Positions 30,988 to 41,041 of a stretch of 64,000 bases of DNA are shown here, one piece after another. Position 1 is the first letter of the stretch. Every line of letters starts with the position of its first letter. The stretch spans positions 62,001 to 126,000 of the forward strand of contig CALSSW010000002.1 of NCBI GenBank assembly GCA_943789105.1, given 5' to 3'. The DNA comes from an uncultured Ulvibacter sp. (GTDB taxonomy: Bacteria > Bacteroidota > Bacteroidia > Flavobacteriales > Flavobacteriaceae). Under the pieces are notes generated by a model. That model was not told the origin of the DNA and made no database searches. It saw nothing but the letters and a program-made list of their open reading frames with translations. A program made the translations under genes and the position numbers.

Positions 30988-31527
30988 TTATAATGATTTA
31001 CTAAATTCTCTTTTTAAATTTCCTAGTTGGTTTGCAATACTTGCGTTGTATTGCAAATCTCCAACACGGAGTATGAAACCACCAATGATGCTCTCATCAA
31101 TAGTATTGTTGATAGTGACGTTTTCACTACCTGTCATTTGTTTTACCTTACTAAGTACGTTGGCCTCAATCTCTGGTGTAATTGCAACTGCTGTTATTAC
31201 CGTGGCTACTTTTACGCCTTTAGAGTTATTATAAAGATCTACATAGGCCAGTGCAACGCCACCCAAAAGGTTGATGCGTTTATTACTGGTTAGGATTTGA
31301 ATAAGTCCTTTGGTTACATCACTGTTTTTCTCAAAGATTTGTATCAAAGCCTGTTTTTTGTCTTCTGCTTTAACCACAGGGCTTTGTAATACAACACGTA
31401 GCTCTTTACTTCCCGCTAGGGTTTCTTGTATAGATTTCATGTCACCAAAAACAACCTCACTAATATTGGCGTGGTTGGCTTGATCTAAAACTGCTTTTGC
31501 GTATCTTATTGCTGCTCTGCTGCTCAT
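30988..31527 (-). CDS. atpH: ATP synthase F1 delta subunit
   Basis: AIRYAKAVLDQA; DESIIGGFILRVGDLQYNASIANQLGNLKREF; operon context. Confidence 0.95.
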   Translation of the reverse strand: MSSRAAIRYAKAVLDQANHANISEVVFGDMKSIQETLAGSKELRVVLQSPVVKAEDKKQALIQIFEKNSDVTKGLIQILTSNKRINLLGGVALAYVDLYNNSKGVKVATVITAVAITPEIEANVLSKVKQMTGSENVTINNTIDESIIGGFILRVGDLQYNASIANQLGNLKREFSKSL

Positions 31528-31535
31528 CGTGCTTG

Positions 31536-32036
31536 TTAGTTTACGTTTGCATCTTTCAACATCGTTTCAACCAATTCCAATTGCTTGTCTTTGTTTGATA
31601 ATTCACTCTTCACTATTTTTTCTGCAATGTCTAGAGAAAGACTTGCTACTGTTTGCTTTAATTCTGCAACAGCTGATTTTTTCTCGGCCTCTATGGTAGC
31701 CTGTGCACCCGCAATGGCTTTGCTTGCTTCTGCTTGAGCTTCTTCTTTAGCTCCTGCAATCATGCTAGCCTTAATCTGGCGAGCCTCTTTAAGCATCGTC
31801 TCACGCTCTGCTCTTGCCTCTTGTAACAATTTTTCATTGTCTGCCTGCAAGTTTGCCATTTCAAGCTTTGCCTTTTGTGCAGCATCTAGGGCATCTTTAA
31901 TACCTTGTTCACGCTCATTTACAGCATTTAAAATTGGAGTCCAAGCAAATTTTCTAAGCAAAAAAAGCAATAGAATAAATACAACTGCTTGCCAAAAGAA
32001 AAGACCTACTGAAAATTCGTTTATTAATTTTTCCAT
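31536..32036 (-). CDS. atpF: ATP synthase F0 b subunit
   Basis: Single N-terminal TM + coiled coil; operon context. Confidence 0.95.
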   Translation of the reverse strand: MEKLINEFSVGLFFWQAVVFILLLFLLRKFAWTPILNAVNEREQGIKDALDAAQKAKLEMANLQADNEKLLQEARAERETMLKEARQIKASMIAGAKEEAQAEASKAIAGAQATIEAEKKSAVAELKQTVASLSLDIAEKIVKSELSNKDKQLELVETMLKDANVN

Positions 32037-32145
32037 TATTGTTGTGTTTTGAAGGCCGCCATAGGCGCCCCTGCTAATGATCCTTTAATGTAATAGAAAC
32101 ATATCGCTGTAACCAACCGTTACAGCAATATGTTATCTTTTTTGA

Positions 32146-32397
<252 letters not shown>

Positions 32398-32448
32398 TTA
32401 AAACTCAATTTTGACCCTTTGTCTTTGCAACTCAGGGTATTTAATTAT

Positions 32449-33594
32449 TTATAAATGCGCAATCTCTCCATCGTGCTCCTCTGCATGCTCGTGTGTTTCA
32501 CTTGCAAAACCAAAGTACAATGCAGCCAACATCGTGAAGATGTATGCCTGTAATAATGCTACTAATATTTCAATTAATGAAATGGCAAATGCCAATCCAA
32601 AAGATAAGGTTCCACCAATCCAGTTTTGGAAGATGTAAATTAGGCCAAGCAAACTCCCTAGCACTACGTGACCGGCAGTCATGTTGGCGTACAAACGAAT
32701 TAAAAGTGCAAACGGCTTAATGAACAATCCTAAAATCTCGATAGGTACTAAAATAATATAAATAAAAATCTTTCCTGCCCATGGCATACCATCTCCTAGT
32801 GGATCAAAAATATGCTTCCAATAATCTTTGGTTCCTGTAAAGGTGGTAATAATAAACACAATAAGTGCTAAGGCTGTAGTAACTGCAATATTTCCTGTAA
32901 CATTTACCCCAAGTGGCGTTAGGCCAAACATGTTTAAAAACCAAATAAAGAAAAACACGGTTAGTAAAAATGGCATGTATTTTTTATACTTCCCTTCCCC
33001 AATGTTTGCAATGGCAATATCATCACGAATGTAGGTTATAATTGGTTCAAAAAACCTTCCAGCTCCTGATGCAATACCGCCGTTATTGCCGTAACTTTTT
33101 GCAAGTGATTTAAATAAAAAGAACATTAAAAAAGCAGTAATCAGTATCATAAAGACTCCTTTGGTAATAGAAAAGTCTAATGGTTGTGGGTTGGTTGGGT
33201 GATTGGCAGTGTCATAGGTAATGGTTCCTGCGGCATCAGTCTTGTAGATTTTTGCGTGTTCTATTTTGTAATAATTGCCGTCTACCTGGGCAACAGTCTC
33301 ACCGTGATGAAACTTTGAAGAAGAAAATACCTTCAGGCCATTATCCCAAAGAATTATTGGTAAAGGAAACCCCACATGGTGTTTCTGCTGGGTTGCGTCA
33401 TCTGTGTAAGAGAACAAGCCAAAATCATGAGAATCTAATAAGTGATGAGCGATATAATCTTTCACCTGCTGCTTTCTTTCAGCTCTGCTATCTCCTGATG
33501 AAGCGGCATCTTTTGATGGCCCTTTGGCAGACATTGTAAATGTTGTTGCCAAAAACAGAATTGAAAGTAACTTAACCAATGTTTTTCTTTGCAT
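32449..33594 (-). CDS. atpB: ATP synthase F0 a subunit with extended N-terminal region
   Basis: PFALLIRLYANMTAGHVVLGSLLGLI; LIEILVALLQAYIFTMLAALY; signal-like N-terminus. Confidence 0.95.
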   Translation of the reverse strand: MQRKTLVKLLSILFLATTFTMSAKGPSKDAASSGDSRAERKQQVKDYIAHHLLDSHDFGLFSYTDDATQQKHHVGFPLPIILWDNGLKVFSSSKFHHGETVAQVDGNYYKIEHAKIYKTDAAGTITYDTANHPTNPQPLDFSITKGVFMILITAFLMFFLFKSLAKSYGNNGGIASGAGRFFEPIITYIRDDIAIANIGEGKYKKYMPFLLTVFFFIWFLNMFGLTPLGVNVTGNIAVTTALALIVFIITTFTGTKDYWKHIFDPLGDGMPWAGKIFIYIILVPIEILGLFIKPFALLIRLYANMTAGHVVLGSLLGLIYIFQNWIGGTLSFGLAFAISLIEILVALLQAYIFTMLAALYFGFASETHEHAEEHDGEIAHL

Positions 33595-33629
33595 TTTGAG
33601 ACAGTTTAAAGGCGTCCTTAAAATCGGTG

Positions 33630-33637
33630 CAAAAATA
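33630..33637 (-). promoter_or_regulatory. -7-like element TATTTTTG upstream of atpB
   Basis: Minus-strand TATTTTTG, about 36 nt upstream of the atpB start. Confidence 0.35.
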
Positions 33638-33717
33638 CAGTTAATACATAAAAAGAAAAAATTATTTTCTTTCTTTTTTTATTCTTGATTTAGCTCTGGG
33701 TTTGTATTGTTGGCTTT

Positions 33718-34119
33718 CTATGAATAAGACTGGTTATTAAGCTCTTTAGAGAGAAAGAGAACTTCTAGTGTTAAACAAATTGCATAGGGTCCAAAAAATG
33801 CGGCAAACTCTGTAGTTTGCATCTGAGAATCTGCGCTGTAATGAGGGTAAAAAAGAATGAAAAATGCTACAAATTTTATGGCGCTGCCCAACAAAAAAAT
33901 AAAGGCAGTGTTTGACGCTTGTTTATTGAAGTTTGATTGTACAAAATACAACAGCCCTGAAGCGAGCAAATAATTAACAATGTAAGAGAGAATAATTCTG
34001 TTTTGAAAAAGGGGCGCTTCTAACAAATACAAGACCCCTATGTGCCCAATAAAAAAGAGAAGCAGTGTGGCAAAAAGAAGTCCTAAAAAACGAATGCTTG
34101 AGGTTCTCATAAAAAGCAA
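33718..34119 (-). CDS. Small multi-TM protein (DUF6168-like) upstream of atpB
   Basis: Four predicted TM segments; F-ATPase locus context. Confidence 0.65.
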   Translation of the reverse strand: MLFMRTSSIRFLGLLFATLLLFFIGHIGVLYLLEAPLFQNRIILSYIVNYLLASGLLYFVQSNFNKQASNTAFIFLLGSAIKFVAFFILFYPHYSADSQMQTTEFAAFFGPYAICLTLEVLFLSKELNNQSYS

Positions 34120-34120
34120 A

Positions 34121-34336
34121 TTATTTATGAAGCCTATTGGTTTGTTTTATTACCCCAAAAATTGAAAGACCAACACCTAATAGCGTGCAAATAATTAAAA
34201 ACACATTGCCCTGTGTGTAGTTTGCATCCAACCACTTACCTAATTGTACAAAAAGGTAAATTATCAAACCCATTTGTATTGCTATGCCAGAAAGTGCTGC
34301 CCACCTTCTTATACCGTTGATTGGTTTTTTTGACAT
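34121..34336 (-). CDS. AtpZ/AtpI family small membrane protein
   Basis: Two TM helices (RWAALSGIAIQMGLIIYLFVQLGKWLD...VFLIICTLLGVGLSIF); F-ATPase locus. Confidence 0.8.
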   Translation of the reverse strand: MSKKPINGIRRWAALSGIAIQMGLIIYLFVQLGKWLDANYTQGNVFLIICTLLGVGLSIFGVIKQTNRLHK

Positions 34337-34345
34337 CCCTTTGGG

Positions 34346-34795
34346 TTAATTGAGCTGCTGGGTGGTCTCTACACTAGTGCGCTCAGAGCGTTTATAAACA
34401 GGGTTTTCAGGTGGCTTTGACTGGGTGGCCTCTGCTGGTTGCATACGGCAAGTAGCGTTAAAAGCAGCTCCTGGTTCTACAGAAAGTTTACCGACTACAA
34501 CATCGCCTTTTATATTGGCAGAGCTGCGCAGGGTTAGTAATTGAGATACATTAAGATTTCCGCTAAAGTCACCTGCTATATCTGCATTTTCACAAGAAAG
34601 ATTTCCTTTGATAACTCCGTTTTTCCCAAGCACAACCTTGGATGGTGTTGAGACAGTTCCTTCAACAACGCCATCTATTCTAAAAAACCCCTTGGAGGTA
34701 ATATCTCCATTTATATGCGTTCCTTCGTTGATTCTGTTTTGACTAGCTCCGGGCTCGGAGGGAGTGGTATTGGCATTCTTTTTATCTGAAAACAT
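34346..34795 (-). CDS. Bactofilin (polymer-forming cytoskeletal protein)
   Basis: INEGTHINGDITSKGFFRIDGVVEGTV...VVLGKNGVIKGNLSCENADIAGDFSGNLNVSQLLTLRSSANIKGDV. Confidence 0.92.
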   Translation of the reverse strand: MFSDKKNANTTPSEPGASQNRINEGTHINGDITSKGFFRIDGVVEGTVSTPSKVVLGKNGVIKGNLSCENADIAGDFSGNLNVSQLLTLRSSANIKGDVVVGKLSVEPGAAFNATCRMQPAEATQSKPPENPVYKRSERTSVETTQQLN

Positions 34796-34799
34796 ATCT

Positions 34800-37514
34800 T
34801 TAAGGTGTTTCTTTCTTATTATCGCCTACTTTTTTTTGACGTTTTAATTTCTCAATAAGCGCTTTCTTTTTAACAGGGTCTGGGGTGTTGTTAAGTGTTG
34901 GGAGTTTTTCTGAGGTTTTTTTAGCGGGAGGCGTTGGGTTAACCGCTGCTTGTTTTGGGTTCAGCCTATAGCCCTCAAGGTTCTTGTGTATCTGCACAAT
35001 CTGGTAGTTCTCTGAGGAGATACCTAAAAAATCTTTAGTGATGCTTGTAATTTTATCTTTCCTAGCCTGTTTTTGGGGTTTAGACAATACTTCTCCAAGG
35101 CCCTGGGCTCCAAGTTTTGAGTCTAGCCCGTGAACCACTACTAAGACTGTTGATGGATTGTAATAATCTGAAGACACAAACATTGTTTCTTGGTAGTTAT
35201 AGTATTCAATTGCATCGTTTAGTTGCTTTATAATGTCTGAAATTTCAGCGTCTTGTTTTTGGTCAAAAATGTATATAAGTTTAAACTTGGTGCTTTGCTT
35301 GTCTGGAAAAAACTCTTTAAACTCTAATCTTGGTATGGTGTTAGAATACAACTCTTGCGCGCTCTTTCCTTGGGGTGAATTTGGGTAGGTAAGAGAAACA
35401 AAGTTTAATGCTTTTTTATAAGCCTGGAACCCATCTTGTCTTGCAATTGCTGTTGCTTTTAATAACTCAAATTTTGGTACAATTTCGGTTCCGTTATACA
35501 GGGTGATGTATCCGTCACTTTTTTTGATAACCTCAGCATACTTAGACGCTTCAAACGCTTTGTAGAGGTCATTGTACTTGAATTCTGGGCTCGAAGCGTC
35601 AGGGGCCAGCTGAGCATTTGGATTTCTTAAAATTTCAGCATACCTAGAATCACTGTGATTGTTTAAAATATCATCCTTGTATTGTTTGGCTAGTTTTTGA
35701 TTTTCAAGCTGCCCATATATTTTGTACAAATTGTATTTTGCTGGTAAAACCAATCGCTTCTGAGGATTGTAGGCTAGTAATTGTTCCAATCTGTTGGTGG
35801 CCAAATCATACTCTTTAAACTTCTCTTTGTATATAAGACCTAATTGATAGTATGCAAAATCTCGATCTATTGTCAAGCTGTCAAGCACTTTTGGATCTGA
35901 AGGGAGTTGTTCAATGTAGGTTTTCGGGTCAAATATTTCGAGCTCAGCAATAGGTGTTGTGTCTATTTCAATTTCTTGGTCTTGGTCAAACCCGCTTGAT
36001 TTTTTTTCAGACCTTCTCCAGTTATCCTCAAGTTTTCTGTCTCCCCATAGTTTTCTAAATTCTACTTTCCCATAGGCAACGGTAGTGGGTGTATAGAAGT
36101 AAAATTTTCCGCCAGAGGGGCTTGGACCACCTGCTGATTTACGTGAAAACTCATTATTGACAATACGCGGCCCTCTATCTGAGAGCTTTGCAGCAGCTGT
36201 AGAATCTGCAATTGCCTTGGCCTTTAAATCATCGGTGTAGGCTCTAAAAAAAGAGAGCTTGTCGCTATCACTCATTTTAGTAATGCGCAAAATACTATCA
36301 TTAATTGAGGCGATGTCTTCATACTTAATAACATCGTCTAGATTTTCACGCTTCTTTTTAATACGGCGCCATTGTTTAGAGTTTTCAGCCAAATTGGTAA
36401 GAGTACTGTCGTAATATGCTCCTGCTTGTTTGTACTCGGCCTTGTCAAAATTCATTTCAGCCAAGGTCTGGTAATTGATAGATTGTAATGTTTGGTCTTC
36501 CTTGAAAGACTGGATAGATTTGTTGTAGTAAACTATTGCTAGACTATCACTTGTGGTGTTTCTGTGGTAGTCTGCCAGGGCATTATATATCTTATCCAAA
36601 AACGGGCGGTTTTCTCTGTCTTTTTCTAAATCATGTAACAAGGTCAAAAGCATTGTTTGATCTTCCTGGGCATAGTTAAAGTTTTTTGTTTTTGCCATAT
36701 GAGCATTAATCATATACACCCTTGCGGTCTTTCTATTAAAACTAATTACTTGATCAAAAGCAATATTTGCGCTGTCTTTATAATTGAGCCTATTGTATAA
36801 TTGCCCTATAATAAATGTAAAACGGCCCTTAAGCTCATAATTGTTTTCAAACTCATTGGCAAGCTTCATGTAGGGCAATGCCTGGGGTATAGAATCTAGG
36901 TTAATCATTGCTTGGGCAATCATTGCATTGGCGTCTGCAACAACTTCACCTTCTAGATTTTCTTCTCTAAGCATTTTTTGAAGACCCTCTATGGCGTACT
37001 CTTCATTGTTTAACCGAATGTTGGTTTTAGCTTTCCAGATTTTAGCATTGTTTACATTGTTACTTGTAGCAGATTTATTTAAAATAAAATTAAAAGCATC
37101 TAAAGCTGGAATAAATCGATTATCATAATAACGGGCCTTCCCTAAAAGCATGTAGGCCTCGTCTATTTGCGGGTTGTACTCTTTCCCGCCAATATACATA
37201 GAGTGCTTTTGTATGGCTTTAACCGCCTTTTCTTCTGCGGTGTTAAAATTTGGGTCTTTTGAGTCTGTGTCAAACCCATCAAGGTCAACAACTTCGATAC
37301 GCTCTACAGGAAGAATTTGATAGTAATCATCCCGGTAGGTTTGAGCGAGAGCTTCTTTACCTTGTATAAAAGCATTATTGCCATTAAATAGGGTATTGTA
37401 CTCTGTAGAAACTGCGTGAAATTTTTTGTTTAAAAAGGTGTCTTTTTTTCTTGAACACGCTGTTAGAGCTAGGATAGCCAATAAAAAAAGAGAAGTATAT
37501 TGTATGGGCTTCAA
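34800..37514 (-). CDS. SprE/PorW-like TPR lipoprotein associated with gliding motility/T9SS; TTG start
   Basis: Lipobox LALTACSRKKDTFLNKKFHAVSTEYNTLFNGNNAF; TPR; about 900 aa; next to bactofilin/ATPase. Confidence 0.8.
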   Translation of the reverse strand: MKPIQYTSLFLLAILALTACSRKKDTFLNKKFHAVSTEYNTLFNGNNAFIQGKEALAQTYRDDYYQILPVERIEVVDLDGFDTDSKDPNFNTAEEKAVKAIQKHSMYIGGKEYNPQIDEAYMLLGKARYYDNRFIPALDAFNFILNKSATSNNVNNAKIWKAKTNIRLNNEEYAIEGLQKMLREENLEGEVVADANAMIAQAMINLDSIPQALPYMKLANEFENNYELKGRFTFIIGQLYNRLNYKDSANIAFDQVISFNRKTARVYMINAHMAKTKNFNYAQEDQTMLLTLLHDLEKDRENRPFLDKIYNALADYHRNTTSDSLAIVYYNKSIQSFKEDQTLQSINYQTLAEMNFDKAEYKQAGAYYDSTLTNLAENSKQWRRIKKKRENLDDVIKYEDIASINDSILRITKMSDSDKLSFFRAYTDDLKAKAIADSTAAAKLSDRGPRIVNNEFSRKSAGGPSPSGGKFYFYTPTTVAYGKVEFRKLWGDRKLEDNWRRSEKKSSGFDQDQEIEIDTTPIAELEIFDPKTYIEQLPSDPKVLDSLTIDRDFAYYQLGLIYKEKFKEYDLATNRLEQLLAYNPQKRLVLPAKYNLYKIYGQLENQKLAKQYKDDILNNHSDSRYAEILRNPNAQLAPDASSPEFKYNDLYKAFEASKYAEVIKKSDGYITLYNGTEIVPKFELLKATAIARQDGFQAYKKALNFVSLTYPNSPQGKSAQELYSNTIPRLEFKEFFPDKQSTKFKLIYIFDQKQDAEISDIIKQLNDAIEYYNYQETMFVSSDYYNPSTVLVVVHGLDSKLGAQGLGEVLSKPQKQARKDKITSITKDFLGISSENYQIVQIHKNLEGYRLNPKQAAVNPTPPAKKTSEKLPTLNNTPDPVKKKALIEKLKRQKKVGDNKKETP

Positions 37515-37661
37515 AATGTGTTTGGTTTGTTAGTTATAATAACTTAAAACGTTTGTTTTTAGTATCTAAACGGGTAATAGAGTGGTAAAAATACGTTTCT
37601 TTTTGGTTTTAGGTTGAAATTTTGCTCAAAAATGAAGTTTTGTCGGGTAGATGTACGGGGC

Positions 37662-37689
37662 TTTGATTGACAAATTTGTACTATTTTTG
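37662..37689 (+). promoter_or_regulatory. Promoter TTTG-N16-TATTTTTG
   Basis: TTTG 37662-37665, TATTTTTG 37682-37689, upstream of the ATG at 37709. Confidence 0.45.
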
Positions 37690-37708
37690 CTGTATAATAT
37701 ATGTAACA

Positions 37709-37852
37709 ATGGACGTTTTCAATTACCTCAATGGCCAAAGTGGCTTTATGATTTTAGCCTTTTTTGTAGTACTGGTAGTTTTATATAGAAAATATAAAAG
37801 CTATCGTTACTTTAAAGACATGAAAAAAGCAAGAAAAAATAAGCAAAAGTAA
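37709..37852 (+). CDS. 47-aa single-TM basic microprotein
   Basis: MDVFNYLNGQSGFMILAFFVVLVVLYRKYKSYRYFKDMKKARKNKQK; promoter upstream, stop 14 nt before the next start. Confidence 0.5.
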   Translation: MDVFNYLNGQSGFMILAFFVVLVVLYRKYKSYRYFKDMKKARKNKQK

Positions 37853-37854
37853 CC

Positions 37855-37862
37855 TATCTTTG
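37855..37862 (+). promoter_or_regulatory. -7-like element TATCTTTG, 4 nt before ATG at 37867
   Basis: Exact TAnnTTTG; same N4 spacing as other loci here. Confidence 0.35.
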
Positions 37863-37866
37863 CCAT

Positions 37867-38316
37867 ATGAAATCTATACGTATTACCAAACAATTTTCAT
37901 TTGAAACCGGCCATGCACTATACGGGTATGACGGAAAGTGTCGTAATATTCACGGCCATAGTTTTAAGCTTTATGTAACTGTTATTGGCAATCCAATTGC
38001 AGATTCTTCTCATGTCAAGTATGGTATGGTAATCGACTTTAGCGATTTAAAAAAAATAGTGAAAGAGGAGATTGTAGATGTTTTTGATCACGCCACAGTT
38101 TTTAATAAAAACACCCCTCACGTAGAACTTGCCAAAGAATTAAGCGATCGTGGGCACAATGTTTTACTAGTAAACTACCAACCAACTAGCGAAATGATGG
38201 TGATTGATTTTGCCGAAAAAATAAAACAACGCCTCCCTAAACAAACACAACTGTTCTCTTTAAGATTACAAGAAACTGCCTCTAGCTATGCAGAGTGGTA
38301 TGCCGGTGACAACTAA
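37867..38316 (+). CDS. 6-carboxytetrahydropterin synthase (QueD/PTPS family)
   Basis: FSFETGHALYGYDGKCRNIHGHSFKLYVTV; GMVIDFSDLKKIV; FDHATVFN; ETASSYAEW. Confidence 0.93.
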   Translation: MKSIRITKQFSFETGHALYGYDGKCRNIHGHSFKLYVTVIGNPIADSSHVKYGMVIDFSDLKKIVKEEIVDVFDHATVFNKNTPHVELAKELSDRGHNVLLVNYQPTSEMMVIDFAEKIKQRLPKQTQLFSLRLQETASSYAEWYAGDN

Positions 38317-38365
38317 ACAGCGGCCTTATCTGGAGCTCAAGAGTGGCAATTCGTAAATTTCCAAC

Positions 38366-38373
38366 TATATTTG
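38366..38373 (+). promoter_or_regulatory. -7-like element TATATTTG, 4 nt before ATG at 38378
   Basis: Exact TAnnTTTG; N4 spacing. Confidence 0.4.
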
Positions 38374-38377
38374 AACC

Positions 38378-39148
38378 ATGCAAATTCCTCCAGGAAAAAA
38401 AATATATTTCTCTAGCGACAATCATCTTGGTGCTCCTACAGCTGCACAGAGCCTTCCCAGAGAACAAAAATTTGTGCGCTGGCTTGACACGGTTAAAAAA
38501 GACGCAGCCGCTATCTTTTTACTAGGAGATTTGTTTGATTTTTGGTTTGAGTACAGAACTGTGGTGCCTAAGGGTTTTGTTCGTGTACTTGGTAAACTAG
38601 CAGAAATTAGTGACAGTGGCATTCCTATTTACTTTTTTGTTGGAAACCATGATCTGTGGATGGGAGACTATTTTGAAAAAGAGCTCAACATACCGACCTA
38701 TAGAGATGTAAAAGAGTTTACCTTCAATGACAAAGTGTTTCTCATTGGCCATGGTGATGGAAAAGGCCCTGGTGATATAGGTTACAAACGAATGAAAAAG
38801 GTGTTTACCAATCCCGTTTTTAAATGGCTCTTTAGATGGTTTCATCCAGAACTAGGAATGCGTTTAGCACAATACCTATCTGTAAAAAACAAACTCATAT
38901 CTGGAGATGATGACAAGGTGTTCTTAGGAGAAGAGCAAGAGTGGTTGGCCCAATATGCTAAAAGAAAGCTAGAAACAAAACACTATGATTACTTTATTTT
39001 TGGCCACCGTCATTTAGCCATGAAAATAAAGATAAGCGACACCAGCACCTACCACAACCTAGGTGATTGGATTACACAATACACCTATGGTGTTTTTGAT
39101 GGCCAGGAGTTTTCTCTCCAGGAGTTTGAGGACCCAAAAACTAACTAG
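38378..39148 (+). CDS. lpxH: UDP-2,3-diacylglucosamine diphosphatase
   Basis: FSSDNHLGAP, LLGDLFDFWFEY, FVGNHDLWM, IGHGDGKGPGD, FGHRHLAM metallophosphoesterase motifs. Confidence 0.92.
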   Translation: MQIPPGKKIYFSSDNHLGAPTAAQSLPREQKFVRWLDTVKKDAAAIFLLGDLFDFWFEYRTVVPKGFVRVLGKLAEISDSGIPIYFFVGNHDLWMGDYFEKELNIPTYRDVKEFTFNDKVFLIGHGDGKGPGDIGYKRMKKVFTNPVFKWLFRWFHPELGMRLAQYLSVKNKLISGDDDKVFLGEEQEWLAQYAKRKLETKHYDYFIFGHRHLAMKIKISDTSTYHNLGDWITQYTYGVFDGQEFSLQEFEDPKTN

Positions 39149-40835
39149 GCTGTATATCTTTTATCCTTAATTGCAAACTCACTTTCCCTTGCCATAGGTT
39201 TTCATCAATACAATACACCGCTTTAAAGGGGGTATTCGAGCATGCCGTGTCTTTTTTGTCTCCAAGACCAAAACCAATCCCTACAATAGCATTTGTGTTT
39301 GCTTGTTGTACCGTGAGGCGTAAATGAGTTTTATCTGCCCCAACACATTTTCCATACCCGGTATCTTTTAGGTTTTGGGTCATGAAAACTGGTTGCCTGT
39401 TTCCAGGACCAAAGGGTGCAAATTGTTTTAAAATTCTATGAAATTTTGGTGTGATATCTGCCAAATCTAGTTGGGCATCTATATTAATTTCTGGACTTAG
39501 TAGTATGGGGTCTATGGTTTGAGAAACCACTTTTTCAAACTGCGCCTTAAAGCCTGGATAGTCTTTTTCTTGCAAGGTTAGCCCTGCTGCGTATTTATGA
39601 CCTCCAAACTGCTCAATGTATTGCGCGCAGGCCTCCAAAGCATTATAAACATCAAATCCCTTTACAGAACGTGCAGATGCCGCTAACTTATCTCCACTTT
39701 TTGTAAACACCAAAGTGGGGCGATAATAGGTTTCTATTAATCTAGAAGCTACAATACCTATAACCCCTTTATGCCAATGCTCTTTATAGACAACAGTTGT
39801 GCTGTTTTCCTGCTCGCTTGCTTGAGTTATTTGCACCAAAGCTTCTTTGGTGATTTGTTTGTCAGCGTCTTTTCTATCTGCGTTAAAGAGTTCTATTTCG
39901 CTCGCCCATTGATCGGCGCTTTGCGGGTCTGTCTCAACTAGAAGGCTAACGGCATGATTTCCGTGCTTCATCCTGCCGGCAGCATTAATTCTTGGTGCAA
40001 TAATAAAAACAACATCTGTAATGGTCAAGGCGGTTTTGTTGACCTGTTTTAATATGGCTTGGTACCCTACCCTAGGGTTGCTATTAATAACCTGAAGGCC
40101 ATAATAGGCCAACACTCTGTTTTCTCCAGTTATAGGAACAATATCTGCGCCAATGGCAGTGGCAACAAGGTCTAGATACAGCAGTAAATCTTCAATGGTT
40201 TGCCCGCGCTTAGACCCAAGAGCTTGTATGAGTTTAAACCCTATGCCACAACCACAGAGTTCTTTGTATGGGTATGAGCAATCATCTCTTTTAGGGTCTA
40301 AAACCGCGACTGCTTTAGGAATCTTAGCTCCAGGGCGGTGATGGTCGCAAATGATAAAATCAATCCCTTTTTTGCTTGCATAGGCTACTTTTTCTGTGGC
40401 TTTTATTCCGCAATCCAAGGCAATAATTAGCGTGACGTCATTGTTTTGAGCAAAATCAATTCCTTTATAAGAAACGCCATATCCTTCATCATAGCGATCT
40501 GGAATATAAGTGGCTATATTAGGGTAATAGGTTTTTAAATAACTGCTTAATAGCGCAACGCTGGTAGTGCCATCTACGTCATAATCTCCATAAACTAAAA
40601 TATTTTCTTGGGCCTTTATAGCCTTTTGTATTCGCTTTACTGCAAGATCCATGTCTTGCATTAAAAAAGGGTCATGCAGCTCCTCTAGACTGGGTCTAAA
40701 AAAACGCTTGGCTTGATCGAAGGTGGTGATGCCTCTTTGCACCAAAAGAGAGCTCAGTAAAGGATCAATCCCGAGGGCTTGTGCTAAATGAGTTACAATT
40801 TCTAAATTTTGTTTTGGGAATAGGTTCCAGCGCAT
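39141..40835 (-). CDS. recJ: Single-stranded-DNA-specific exonuclease RecJ
   Basis: ILVYGDYDVDGTTSVALL; ICDHHRPG; LDCGIKA; PRINAAGRMKHG; QFGGHKYAAG. Confidence 0.96.
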   Translation of the reverse strand: MRWNLFPKQNLEIVTHLAQALGIDPLLSSLLVQRGITTFDQAKRFFRPSLEELHDPFLMQDMDLAVKRIQKAIKAQENILVYGDYDVDGTTSVALLSSYLKTYYPNIATYIPDRYDEGYGVSYKGIDFAQNNDVTLIIALDCGIKATEKVAYASKKGIDFIICDHHRPGAKIPKAVAVLDPKRDDCSYPYKELCGCGIGFKLIQALGSKRGQTIEDLLLYLDLVATAIGADIVPITGENRVLAYYGLQVINSNPRVGYQAILKQVNKTALTITDVVFIIAPRINAAGRMKHGNHAVSLLVETDPQSADQWASEIELFNADRKDADKQITKEALVQITQASEQENSTTVVYKEHWHKGVIGIVASRLIETYYRPTLVFTKSGDKLAASARSVKGFDVYNALEACAQYIEQFGGHKYAAGLTLQEKDYPGFKAQFEKVVSQTIDPILLSPEINIDAQLDLADITPKFHRILKQFAPFGPGNRQPVFMTQNLKDTGYGKCVGADKTHLRLTVQQANTNAIVGIGFGLGDKKDTACSNTPFKAVYCIDENLWQGKVSLQLRIKDIQPS

Positions 40836-41041
40836 AGGTTTGAAAATTACAAAAATATAAAACGATACACCCTATGTCTTTAGATTTATACCTTCAAATT
40901 CAAGAATTATAGGCTGTTTTTTTGTTTGTAAAATCTTAAGCCCACCGATTTACCCCAAAGCATAATAATCAAGGCAATGATTTTGTATGGCTTAAGATAT
41001 TTCTATTTTTACGAGATAAATTTTTAATTAAAAAATACACC

